Source: Teichococcus aestuarii (GTDB lineage: Bacteria > Pseudomonadota > Alphaproteobacteria > Acetobacterales > Acetobacteraceae). From it: a stretch of 64,000 nucleotides of DNA. Under the pieces are notes generated by a model that saw only the letters and a list, made by a program, of their open reading frames with translations, was not told the DNA's origin and did not search any database. The stretch is taken from positions 248,001-312,000 of the forward strand of contig NZ_PDOA01000005.1 in NCBI RefSeq assembly GCF_003116135.1, written 5' to 3'. The translations under genes were made by a program, and so were the position numbers. Positions 53,236 through 61,163 of this stretch are shown here, one piece after another; within the stretch, counting starts at the first letter, position 1; each line of letters opens with the position of its first letter.

Positions 53236-54524
53236 TGCGCCGCGAGTTCGAGGAAATCCTGCGGTGCCGCTATCCTTCGCTCTACAACAGGGCCCCACGG
53301 AAGCCTGGAAAGGAGTCGGCGCCCTTCAGCCCAGAACTCGGCGACGGCTGCTTCGCCATCCTCCTGGCACTGTCCGAGGTGATTGACCGGCACGCCAGCG
53401 CCGCCGGGATGGAGCACCTGGAGATCCTGAGGATTTCGCCAGGCGGGCGAAATGGCCTGAACTACCACCTGATCCGGGAAGACCGCTTTATCCGAGGCGC
53501 CATCTCCGCCGCTTCCCATCTAAGCCTCGCGGTGAGTGCGGTGTCTGGGCGGCCGGGCAGGCCGATGTTCAAGCGCGGTGAGGATGCTGTCGCGCTCGCT
53601 TCCGACGAGGTGGACGGCTACGAGCCGGTTCCGGCTCACTACCTGAGGCCGCTTCGTCCTCCCATCGGCGCCGGTCAGCCGCGGGCCCTGGGCCTTCTCG
53701 GGCGACGGTGGGGCGACCGAGTGGACCAGGACATTAGCGTACCTGCCGGGTGGGCGGACTTGGCTGACGTCGTACTCACCGCGTTCGCGCAGCAACAGCA
53801 CAGGATCGACATGATCCGGGCCTGGGATGACGGCACCACCGGCCAGCTCATCGTCGAGTGGGACCGCTGCAGGACGTCGGCCACCGAGGCAGGCGCCGTG
53901 GCCTTCGTCGTCGCCATGGCGGCTCTCACCGACCCGGTCACCGGCGCGTCCGGGCCGGTGGACGACACCGGGGCACCTGCCTGGTGGCGGAACACCGCAG
54001 GGGCCCACGCCGAGCTGCCGGTTCCTTGGGGAACCTACGACAGCACCGGTGCCTGGCACTCGCGGGAGGATATGGTCTGCGGACCGGCACCTGGGCATCC
54101 GTCGGCAGGCGCGCTGGCGAAGGCTAGGCATGGCGGCGCCGGTGAGATGCAGCTGACGTTGAAGCCCCACGTTGCCCAGGTCATGCGCGAGATGGCACGC
54201 AAGTCGGGTCAGGACGGGTGCGCAGCCTTCCTGACCAAGATGCTGGGTGTGCCATCGGACCAGCTTGAGGAAGCTTGCACTGGCGGTAAGGGCGCTGAAC
54301 TGCGCAGCTCGGAGGACATGTCGGATCGCGTCGGCTCCGAGGCCGACGCGTCCATTCGTACGCTGGCAACCGCCGCTCTCGGCCAGCTTACCGCCGCTGC
54401 AGAGGTTGCTCAGACAGTGACGCGCCAGCAGAGCGTGCATACGGCCCTGGAAGCGGTTGGCGCGCTCCTGCGCGGCCTGGACGCGGAGGCATTGTCTGCC
54501 GACCAGATCGCCGCAGGTGGCTAG
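53235..54524 (+). CDS. Hypothetical protein, 429 residues
   Basis: Starts on the overlap TGATG with the gene before. Residues 1-300 have a mixed composition with LPVPWGTYDSTGAWHSREDM. Residues 305-345 contain a helical segment LKPHVAQVMREMARKSGQDG that could be ribbon-helix-helix-like. The last 70 residues are alanine-rich helices. No catalytic motif is seen. Cargo of the second accessory block; function unknown. Confidence 0.65.
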   Translation: MRREFEEILRCRYPSLYNRAPRKPGKESAPFSPELGDGCFAILLALSEVIDRHASAAGMEHLEILRISPGGRNGLNYHLIREDRFIRGAISAASHLSLAVSAVSGRPGRPMFKRGEDAVALASDEVDGYEPVPAHYLRPLRPPIGAGQPRALGLLGRRWGDRVDQDISVPAGWADLADVVLTAFAQQQHRIDMIRAWDDGTTGQLIVEWDRCRTSATEAGAVAFVVAMAALTDPVTGASGPVDDTGAPAWWRNTAGAHAELPVPWGTYDSTGAWHSREDMVCGPAPGHPSAGALAKARHGGAGEMQLTLKPHVAQVMREMARKSGQDGCAAFLTKMLGVPSDQLEEACTGGKGAELRSSEDMSDRVGSEADASIRTLATAALGQLTAAAEVAQTVTRQQSVHTALEAVGALLRGLDAEALSADQIAAGG

Positions 54525-54635
54525 GATGATGCAATGGGCCGCCCGCATTCTGTCAGCAGCGTCCGCAGCGCGCAGTTCCCATCTGCGCCTGCAGCCGGAT
54601 CTGCCCTCGCGCGCCCACATGCCCGCAGCGGATCC

Positions 54636-54896
54636 ATGGGCACGGCGATGATCCTGCGGATGGCCGTCGCTGGTCTGGCTGGCCTGCTGGCAGGCTGCGG
54701 CGCCCTTGCATGGGCAGTGTCGGTGGTCAGCAGCGGCACGGACACCGGCGCGCCGGTCCTGGCCGCTCTGGTCATGTGGGCAGCAGGGATTGCGACCACG
54801 GCGTTTGGAGCCGGTGGTGTCGTCTTCTATGGGATCGGGCTGGTGAAGCTCTGCTGGAGCGACACGCGGGAGTGCCTGGAGGCGAGCCGTCGATGA
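54636..54896 (+). CDS. Small membrane protein
   Basis: 86 residues from ATG 54636 (a start at 54534 would add 34 poorly protein-like residues). Two transmembrane helices: MAVAGLAGLLAGCGALAWAV and VLAALVMWAAGIATTAFGAG, the first with a cysteine (LLAGC) that could be read as a lipobox. No family recognised. Confidence 0.5.
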   Translation: MGTAMILRMAVAGLAGLLAGCGALAWAVSVVSSGTDTGAPVLAALVMWAAGIATTAFGAGGVVFYGIGLVKLCWSDTRECLEASRR

Positions 54897-54969
54897 TGAG
54901 GCTGGCGGAGGCGCCAGATAGCGTGCCGCCGTGCGGTATGATGGCAGGACGGCACGCTCCGCTCACACT

Positions 54970-55176
54970 TCAGCGGAAGCTTACCATCCTGAGGCTGGCT
55001 TGAAGCGTGCGGTCGTAGTCGCCAGCGAGTGCATCACGCTGGTACTCGAGCACCTCTTCTTCGGAGACGCCTGCCTCTTCCAGTGCTTCGGACACCTTGG
55101 ACACGATGCCCAGGGCATTGCCGTCAACAGTGTCGCAGTCGATCGTGATGTGCGGGTATCTGCATTCGATGACCAT
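54970..55176 (-). CDS. Small conserved-looking protein
   Basis: 68 residues: MVIECRYPHITIDCDTVDGN, ALGIVSKVSEALEEAGVSEE and DALAGDYDRTLQASLRMV. The pattern of a short beta strand, an acidic DGNA turn and two helices occurs in small proteins of plasmids and phages, as I remember, without known function. Composition is clearly protein-like and less GC-rich than flanking noise. Confidence 0.65.
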   Translation of the reverse strand: MVIECRYPHITIDCDTVDGNALGIVSKVSEALEEAGVSEEEVLEYQRDALAGDYDRTLQASLRMVSFR

Positions 55177-55361
55177 GGTCGGCTGCTCCTGTTGCGTGAT
55201 CCCGAAGGTATCACGTCAATGCCGATTTCTATCGGAATTTGTGCAGCGCTGCAGACATTCAAACGAGCCACTGCCAATGAGAAGCCTTTGCGATAATGTG
55301 GCGCTAGTTCCAGCCAGCGCTGACTTGGTCGGGCGCAGGTTTCTAATTAGGAGACACCGCC

Positions 55362-56048
55362 ATGCGGGATCGCCCTCCCAATGCCGCCATCATGGCAGAG
55401 GCCCGCCGCCTCATGGCTGAGGACCCGGATGGCGACCTGTACCGCGTCGCCGAACTTCTGGCGGAGTTGGGCCACTACGGTCCTGACGGCAAGCCGTACC
55501 CTGCGCGGACGATCATGAACCTGCTGGACGATGACCTTCGCCGCAGGCGGGATGACTTGCCCCGCCAGCGCAACCGTCCAGCAACAGCCTCCTACAACCA
55601 GTGGCTCCAACGAGAGGGGCATCGGTTCGTCATCACCGGCGGAGGGGAGGACAGGGACGGCGCCGATGGGAATGCTAGGCAGGCGGACTCGGCCAGAGGT
55701 CCGACTTTCGGCCACCTCAGTGAAGGTGGTCCGCGCCCGGCACCGGGCGAGGAGACGTTCCTTGACCTGCTGACGGCTCCCGGGGGCGCCCGCGTGGAGC
55801 GAATCCTCTCCCGAGGCGCGGCGAGCGCGCCCGACTTCTGGTACGAGCAGGCCTGTGACGAGTTTGTGCTGGTCATCTCCGGCGGCGCCGTGCTCGCGTT
55901 CGAGGACGGAAGCGAGCGGCGCCTGGAGGCCGGAGACTACGCCATCCTGCCTGCCTTCTGCCGTCACCGGGTCGCCTGGACGGATTCAGCCGGGGAAACC
56001 GTCTGGCTCGCCGTCCATATGCCGCCTGCGGCTACGAGTCAGGTCTGA
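55362..56048 (+). CDS. Fusion of a resolvase-like helical segment and a cupin domain
   Basis: 228 residues. The N-terminus (about 8-50: AEDPDGDLYRVAELLAELGH, GPDGKPYPARTIMNLLDDDL) looks like the recombinase/HTH helical segment of large serine recombinases. Residues about 125-222 are a cupin: RVERILSRGAASAPDFWYEQ, CDEFVLVISGGAVLAFEDGS, LEAGDYAILPAFCRHRVAWT. The metal-binding histidines are only partly kept. The fusion is unusual. Function unknown; perhaps a ligand-controlled DNA-binding protein. Confidence 0.65.
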   Translation: MRDRPPNAAIMAEARRLMAEDPDGDLYRVAELLAELGHYGPDGKPYPARTIMNLLDDDLRRRRDDLPRQRNRPATASYNQWLQREGHRFVITGGGEDRDGADGNARQADSARGPTFGHLSEGGPRPAPGEETFLDLLTAPGGARVERILSRGAASAPDFWYEQACDEFVLVISGGAVLAFEDGSERRLEAGDYAILPAFCRHRVAWTDSAGETVWLAVHMPPAATSQV

Positions 56049-56364
56049 CGACGAGCCTTCAGAGCTCGGCCCCGACGGGTGGCCGCGTCGCCTGCAGGGC
56101 GGCTGCGGTCAGCAGGCGCCATGCCGTGCTCTCGTCGCCAACCGCGGTCGTAACGCGGGCCGTAGCCGTACTGATGACGCCAAGCCCGGCGTTGCTCGCG
56201 CTCGACACGTAGCACGTCGCTCACCGATCTGCTGCAGGCGCTCGGGCGTCACAGCTCGATGCTCCTCCAACCCCTATGCTGAACGCGCGGTAGACCCACT
56301 GCTGTTGCCCAAAGCGGTCGCTTGGCGTCTAGCCACCCACAGGCCGCCAACCTATTTCTCCCGC
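56049..56364. other. Gap without a clear gene
   Basis: 316 bases. The minus strand has a short arginine-rich frame (56039-56224, EREQRRAWRHQYGYGPRY) and an overlapping frame starting TPERLQQIGER; together they might be the wreck of a small gene. I do not call either. Confidence 0.35.
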
Positions 56365-56670
56365 ATGCCCCGCTCTCCTGCTGCCGATCTGGCCCCCCTC
56401 GTCAAGCTGCTGCAAGCGGGCGTCCCGCCCGAGCGCGCTGCCGCTGAACTCTCCCGCGTCTTGGCGATCTGGGCGGCCGAACTCAAGGACGATGACGAGC
56501 AGTTTCAGGAGCGGCTCTCGGGCTTGGCCGAGCAGATGACGATGGGGATCGAGGAGATGCATGAGGGCATCGCTGAGGCGAGCGACAAAGGAAAGCCCAC
56601 GTTGCGGCGGATCCTGGCGACCCACGAGGCGGTGCTGGAGGGGATACGGAAGGCGCAGGGGGCGGCGTAG
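56365..56670 (+). CDS. Small helical hypothetical protein
   Basis: 101 residues from ATG 56365. Almost all helix: DLAPLVKLLQAGVPPERAAA, LSRVLAIWAAELKDDDEQFQ, LAEQMTMGIEEMHEGIAEAS. No family recognised. Ribosome site weak, so the start is uncertain. Confidence 0.5.
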   Translation: MPRSPAADLAPLVKLLQAGVPPERAAAELSRVLAIWAAELKDDDEQFQERLSGLAEQMTMGIEEMHEGIAEASDKGKPTLRRILATHEAVLEGIRKAQGAA

Positions 56671-56952
56671 GTAACCTCCGCCGCGATGAGCGGCTGGCCA
56701 AACACACGATACGTTTCGGCCCGAGCATAGAGGAAGGTAGCACGATAACATTCCGTTATCGTGCCTAAATCGGTGGGTATGCCTGTTTGCCTCATTTGCG
56801 CCGGAAGCGCAGGGCTGCCTGAGCGCTTCGGCACAAGGTGAATGGTGGTTGGGCGTGATGGAGCGTCGGAACCACCACGTCGTGACTATGCCAAGCCTAC
56901 CGCCACCATAGGCGCCATGCTGGCGAAGTGCCAGCGGTGCTATTAGAGAGGA

Positions 56953-57327
56953 ATGCACGCCTCACGCCCCGCTGACCAGTCAGTCGAAGTGCTCGCCGCC
57001 TCTGAACGAGACCTCCTCCGGCGCGAGCTGTGTGTGCGGTTCGGCACCCGGCCCAAGCTGGCGGATGGCATCTTCCTGCGGGTGTGGCGCAGCGGGCCGC
57101 TGGCCGGGCAGCCGAAGGTCCCGGTCGCAATGCAGGACATGGTGGATCGCGGCCTGATGGTGGTGCGCGCGGGCTCGCCGTACATGGCCCGCGCCTACTT
57201 CACCGATGCGGGTCTGGACGCGCTACGCTGGTTGGCGGCGCAGCGCCGTGGGTTGGATCCGGTGCAGTTCGCGCATGTCCGGCAGGAGCTCGGAATGGGG
57301 GAGCTGGACTCGGTCGGTCCTGAGTAG
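56953..57327 (+). CDS. Hypothetical protein, possibly winged-helix
   Basis: 124 residues. AMQDMVDRGLMVVRAGSPYM with RAYFTDAGLDALRWLAAQRR looks like the recognition helix, wing and final helix of a small winged-helix DNA-binding protein (last step A-Y-F-T-x-A-G). Precedes the exonuclease gene by 56 bases on the same strand. GAGAGG upstream supports ATG 56953. Confidence 0.55.
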   Translation: MHASRPADQSVEVLAASERDLLRRELCVRFGTRPKLADGIFLRVWRSGPLAGQPKVPVAMQDMVDRGLMVVRAGSPYMARAYFTDAGLDALRWLAAQRRGLDPVQFAHVRQELGMGELDSVGPE

Positions 57328-57383
57328 CGGGTTCACCTTCTGATCTACTGGTCCGCGGCGACGCCAAGCGGCAAGGAAACCGC

Positions 57384-58298
57384 ATGCCGCATGATGTCGT
57401 GACAGGATTGGACCCCAGCCAGCTCGAGCAGATGGCGGCTGCACTCGAAGCCAGTGGCCAGTACCGTGTGCTGCGGCGTGTTGGCGGCCACCAGCCCCTG
57501 GAGATCCCGGCCGGTACTCGGACCCGCCTTGGTGTCCTCCTGGACCTCGAGACCACCGGCCTCGACCCGCTGCGGGACGAGATCATCGAGATGGCCATGC
57601 TGCCCTTCACCTATGGGCTGGACGGCACGGTCTACTCGGTGGGGCAGGCGTTCAGTCGTCTCCGGCAGCCATCCATCCCCATCTCGCCTGCCGTCACAGA
57701 GCTGACCGGCCTGACCAACGACATGGTGGCCGGGCACAGCATCGACCCGGCCGAGGTGGCGGGATTCGTCGAATCCGCCGCCCTCGTGATCGCCCACAAC
57801 GCTAGCTTCGACCGCCGGTTCGCCGAGGCCTTCTGCGACGCCTTCGTGGCAAAGCCCTGGGCCTGCTCGCTGCACGGCGTCGACTGGGCAGCCGAAGGAT
57901 TCGAGGGCAGCAGGCTGGGCTACCTGGCGATGAAGCACGGGCTGTTCTTCGACGGCCACCGCGCTGTCCACGACTGCGAGGCGACGCTGCAAATCCTTGC
58001 GCGGCCGCTGCTCCGCTCCGGCGTCACCGGCATGGCCCGGCTGCTGGAGGGCGCCCGGCGCCCAAGCTGGCGCATCTGGGCGGTGGAGGCACCGTTCCAC
58101 CACAAGGACACCCTGAAGGCGCGGGGCTACCGGTGGAACGGCGATGCGAACGAGCATCCCAAGGCTTGGTACATCGACGTGAGCGAAGATGCCCAGGTGG
58201 CCGAGTGCGCCTACCTTTGCGAAAGCATCTATGGGCGCCAGGTCGAGCCGGTAATGCGGAAGCTCACTGCGTATGAGCGATTCTCGATCCGTGGGTAG
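57384..58298 (+). CDS. DnaQ-like DEDDh 3'-5' exonuclease with C-terminal DUF5710-like module
   Basis: 304 residues. Exonuclease motifs: Exo I LLDLETTGLDPL (D54, E56), Exo II AHNASFDRRFAEAF, Exo III HRAVHDCEATLQIL with the His and Asp of DEDDh. Residues about 227-290 follow with FHHKDTLKARGYRWNGDANE and KAWYIDV, the same short signature (KDxLKxxGYRW...KxWY) as the module inserted in the helicase at 16.05-16.23 kb. It may serve in repair or degrade foreign DNA; its place in a mobile block suggests the latter. Confidence 0.85.
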   Translation: MPHDVVTGLDPSQLEQMAAALEASGQYRVLRRVGGHQPLEIPAGTRTRLGVLLDLETTGLDPLRDEIIEMAMLPFTYGLDGTVYSVGQAFSRLRQPSIPISPAVTELTGLTNDMVAGHSIDPAEVAGFVESAALVIAHNASFDRRFAEAFCDAFVAKPWACSLHGVDWAAEGFEGSRLGYLAMKHGLFFDGHRAVHDCEATLQILARPLLRSGVTGMARLLEGARRPSWRIWAVEAPFHHKDTLKARGYRWNGDANEHPKAWYIDVSEDAQVAECAYLCESIYGRQVEPVMRKLTAYERFSIRG

Positions 58299-59222
58299 AA
58301 CGCAGCAGGCCCGGCTCCTATTCAGCTTTGGTCGGCTTCGCGCCCTTCTCGGACATTCGGGCAGCCAATCAGCCTCCCACAAAGCGGACGTCGCTTTACC
58401 TAGGAGATCTGTATGCGGAAAGGTCGTGTGTCCTCAAGTGGCTGAATGTTGCGATCCGCTGCTTCGTCCCTCTGGGAGGAAGTTGCCGTTTGGCCCGATG
58501 CTGAAACCTGCATGGCCACCTCAGGCCGTAGCCGTTTCGAGGATAAATGCTGCTCATTTAAGATTGTAGGCGATGGCGGTGAGGCAAACCTGCAAACTGG
58601 CTATGGCCAAGCCTCGCCATCGAATGCGACGCAGTCCGTAGCTGCGCTTGCAGGTGCCGAAGATCTTCTCGATCCGGCAGCGGATACGCTGGATGGTGTA
58701 GTTCCAGCGGCGGAGGTTGCGCAGGGTTGTTGTAGCCAGGACGCCACACATGCCCGTGGCTATGATCCGAGGCGTGCCGCCCTTAGCCCGCAGCGCCGCG
58801 CCGAAGAACTCGCCTCGGTAGGCGCTGTCAGCATAGACCTAACCACGGTTCTCCGGCAGGGTGGCACCTCCGGCCAAGCCGTCATGGACATTGCCCGACG
58901 TCACCGCGAGCGCCTCGACGAGCGCCGTCTCGGCATCGGCGCTGACATTGGCCTTGAAGCCATGGATCGCGCGGCGCCTCTGATGGCCCGCCCAGGCTGC
59001 CTCGCCATAAGCGCGGCTGGCTGAGGCGATGATCGTTGCATCGGTCAGCGTGCCGGTCTTGACGATTACGGCTTTGGCCCAGAGCTGGGTGGTCACCGCC
59101 CGAACAGCGCCTGGTCTAGCTGCCGCTGTGAAACTGACCCAGGCTGGAGTGAACCCCTGAGGCTGGACCACTTGGCGCCCCGGAACTGATACACTGGTCG
59201 GACCTTCCATCAGGAGAAGGTC

Positions 59223-59585
59223 ATGCCGTCACGAGGCCCCTACCGGCGCCATTCGCCGCAGTTCAGGCTTCAGCTATGCCAAGACATCCGCAGCGGCGCC
59301 ATCGGCCGCCGTGATGCGGCCAAGCACCACAACCTGTCCACCAACCTGCTGCAGCTCTGGCTGACCCAGTACGACCGAGGCGAACTCAGCAGCGAGGAGG
59401 CGGAGGCCTCCATCATTGCCGAGTACGAGGCCAGGATTGCCGCGCTGGAGCGCAAGGTCGGCCAACTCACCATGGAGCTGGACCTAGCAAAAAAAACACC
59501 ACGCCTGCGCCTCGTGAGCGACAACGAAACCTCATCGATCATCACCGGCCCCAGGCCTGCTCCATCCGAAGGGGGTGCCAAGTGA
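59223..59585 (+). CDS. IS3-family transposase OrfA
   Basis: 120 residues. HTH region [40 protein letters not shown] and a leucine-zipper-like tail [23 protein letters not shown]-binding half of the transposase. It stops 4 bases inside orfB; the A8 run at 59489 can shift ribosomes into the orfB frame. Confidence 0.88.
   Translation: MPSRGPYRRHSPQFRLQLCQDIRSGAIGRRDAAKHHNLSTNLLQLWLTQYDRGELSSEEAEASIIAEYEARIAALERKVGQLTMELDLAKKTPRLRLVSDNETSSIITGPRPAPSEGGAK
59489..59496 (+). other. Programmed -1 frameshift site (A8 run)
   Basis: GCA AAA AAA in the orfA frame gives a slippery A-AAA-AAA heptamer. A -1 slip here leads into an open frame that joins orfB, giving the OrfAB fusion transposase usual in IS3. 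Confidence 0.7.
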
Positions 59586-60379
59586 TCGAGTTGCCACGCA
59601 GCACCTACTATTACCGGGCGCAGGAAGGATCCGCCGCACTGACAGACGGCGAGCTGGAGGAACTCATCGGTACCATCCAGGATGAGCTGCCTGGATATGG
59701 CTACCGCAGAGTGACGCATGAGCTCAGGCGCCGCGGCCACGTGGTGAACCACAAACGGATCGCCCGTGTCATGCGGGCCAAGGGCATGGGCATCAAGCCG
59801 CGGCGGCGCCACGTGCGTACCACCGACAGCAAGCACAACAGCCCGATTTTTCCCAACCTGTACCGCAATGTCATTCCGTCACAGGCCAACCAAGTGTGGG
59901 TGGGCGACTTCACCTACATCCGCCTTGCCTCCGGGTTCTGCTACCTGGCTGCCATCCTGGACGCGTGCAGCCGCAAGGTGGTTGGTTACGCCATCTCGCG
60001 TGCCATCGACACCAACTTGGCGCTGGCTGCACTGCGATCGGCGGTGGAGATCCGCCAACCTCCTGCCGGATGCATCTTCCACACCGATCGCGGCGGGCAA
60101 TATGCGAGTGAGGCCTACCGCCGGGCGCTGGCGAACGCCGGGTTCCGAGGCTCGATGAGTTCGGCCGGTAATCCGTACCACAATGCGCAGGCGGAAAGCT
60201 TTATGAAGACGCTGAAGGTCGAGGACATCTACATTGGTGGCTACGAGACGTTCCAGGACGTCGCGGAGCGCCTGCCAAGGTTCATCGAGGAGGTCTATAA
60301 CGCCAAGCGCCTCCACTCCGCGCTTGGCTACCGGTCACCCGAGGAGTTCGAACGCCAACTGGTACGGCACGTGGCCTAG
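59582..60379 (+). CDS. IS3-family transposase OrfB (DDE integrase)
   Basis: 265 residues. HTH_21 region [20 protein letters not shown], then the rve core with D in [15 protein letters not shown] in [14 protein letters not shown] and E in [14 protein letters not shown]; it ends with [18 protein letters not shown]. All catalytic residues present, so the element may be active. Confidence 0.92.
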   Translation: MIELPRSTYYYRAQEGSAALTDGELEELIGTIQDELPGYGYRRVTHELRRRGHVVNHKRIARVMRAKGMGIKPRRRHVRTTDSKHNSPIFPNLYRNVIPSQANQVWVGDFTYIRLASGFCYLAAILDACSRKVVGYAISRAIDTNLALAALRSAVEIRQPPAGCIFHTDRGGQYASEAYRRALANAGFRGSMSSAGNPYHNAQAESFMKTLKVEDIYIGGYETFQDVAERLPRFIEEVYNAKRLHSALGYRSPEEFERQLVRHVA

Positions 60380-60771
60380 TTCTGATCCAGGGTGTCCAGC
60401 CTCAGGGGTTCACTCCAACATCAATCCAAAGTGGGTCAGTTTTCAAACGGCGTTGACACCTGGTCCAGGCCCTGCCGCACCAACTCCCGGCGGAACCGCA
60501 CAAAGGTCGCGCGCTCCGGTGTCGGCTCCTTGGCGGAGAAACCGCAGAACCGTCGGAACGAGGCCCTGCCGTCGAAAGCCTCCGCGAGCTTCACCTCGGA
60601 GAGGTGGTGCCAGACCGCGATCAGCATCGCCTTGACCAAGGCTAAGGGTGGCCAAGCTGGCTCGTCTCCTGCCGCAGCATGAACGCCGTCCAGGCGACCC
60701 TCGATAGGCGCTTAGTCGATCAGCTCTGCCAAATGATCCAGAGAAGATCGCCCGCTCCGCTGATCAGACAT

Positions 60772-61163
60772 AAGGCTGAGGATCTCCTAGCCAATCCGCA
60801 GACGTGACATCCGGGGCACTCCTCGCAGCCGCCTGAGGCCCCACTGAATCACAGCAGATTTCAGCCATTCCGCGCACAGGTTTCTTAGCCGAAAGCTCGC
60901 CCAGAGACACGATCTGGCGAACGCCAGGCGGCTCCCGCATGACGGTGGCCTCCAGCGCCGCTCAGTCGGCAGGTCATGGTATTCCTCTGCCGTTGGGGAC
61001 ATCGCCCATGTTTCTCGCGCGTCCACAAGAGTCATGACCGTCGCAGGGCAACACAGACCTCTCGGAAAATTCAATTTTGGCGGACTACAAAGCTCTGCTT
61101 CATGCTCCTTCCAGGCCATACCAGAGCAGCCGTGGACACGTCCAACCGGGAAGGGCGTCAAAG
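60772..61163. other. Gap between IS relic and secreted-protein gene
   Basis: About 390 bases. The left part is probably the end of the IS5-type element. A minus-strand frame over 60787-61191 has no ribosome site and runs into the next gene, so it is not called. An AT-rich stretch at 61065-61080 may hold the promoter of the gene at 61164. Confidence 0.35.

Larger units (their letters stand above)
59145..60417 (+). mobile_element. Complete IS3-family insertion sequence
   Basis: 1273 bases with 24-base perfect inverted repeats: left end starts TGGAGTGAACCCCTGAGG at 59145, right end closes at 60417. The ends are 5'-TG...CA-3', as in IS3. Contains orfA and orfB with a frameshift site. No direct target repeat flanks it, so recombination may have followed insertion. 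Confidence 0.88.
59110..60465. repeat. Degraded outer element with CCTGGTC direct repeats
   Basis: CCTGGTC occurs at 59110-59116 and 60459-60465, exactly at the two break points of the IS5 transposase. Just inside are imperfect inverted ends (GCCGCTGTGAAACTGACCCA at 59122 and, on the other strand, GCCGTTTGAAAACTGACCCA), of a form seen at ends of IS21-type elements. The interior is replaced by an IS3-family copy. Confidence 0.5.
58554..60771 (-). pseudogene. IS5-family transposase, broken by insertion and nonsense codons
   Basis: The N-terminal part (60771 to about 60460) reads MSDQRSGRSSLDHLAELID, a TAA stop, then VKAMLIAVWHHLSEVKLAEA and FRRFCGFSAKEPTPERATFV. The rest (about 59116 to 58554) reads AVIVKTGTLTDATIIASASR, HQRRRAIHGFKANVSADAET, a TAG stop near 58838, and IQRIRCRIEKIFGTCKRSYG. 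Together they make one IS5-family transposase interrupted by 1.3 kb of other mobile DNA. Dead. Confidence 0.82.
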
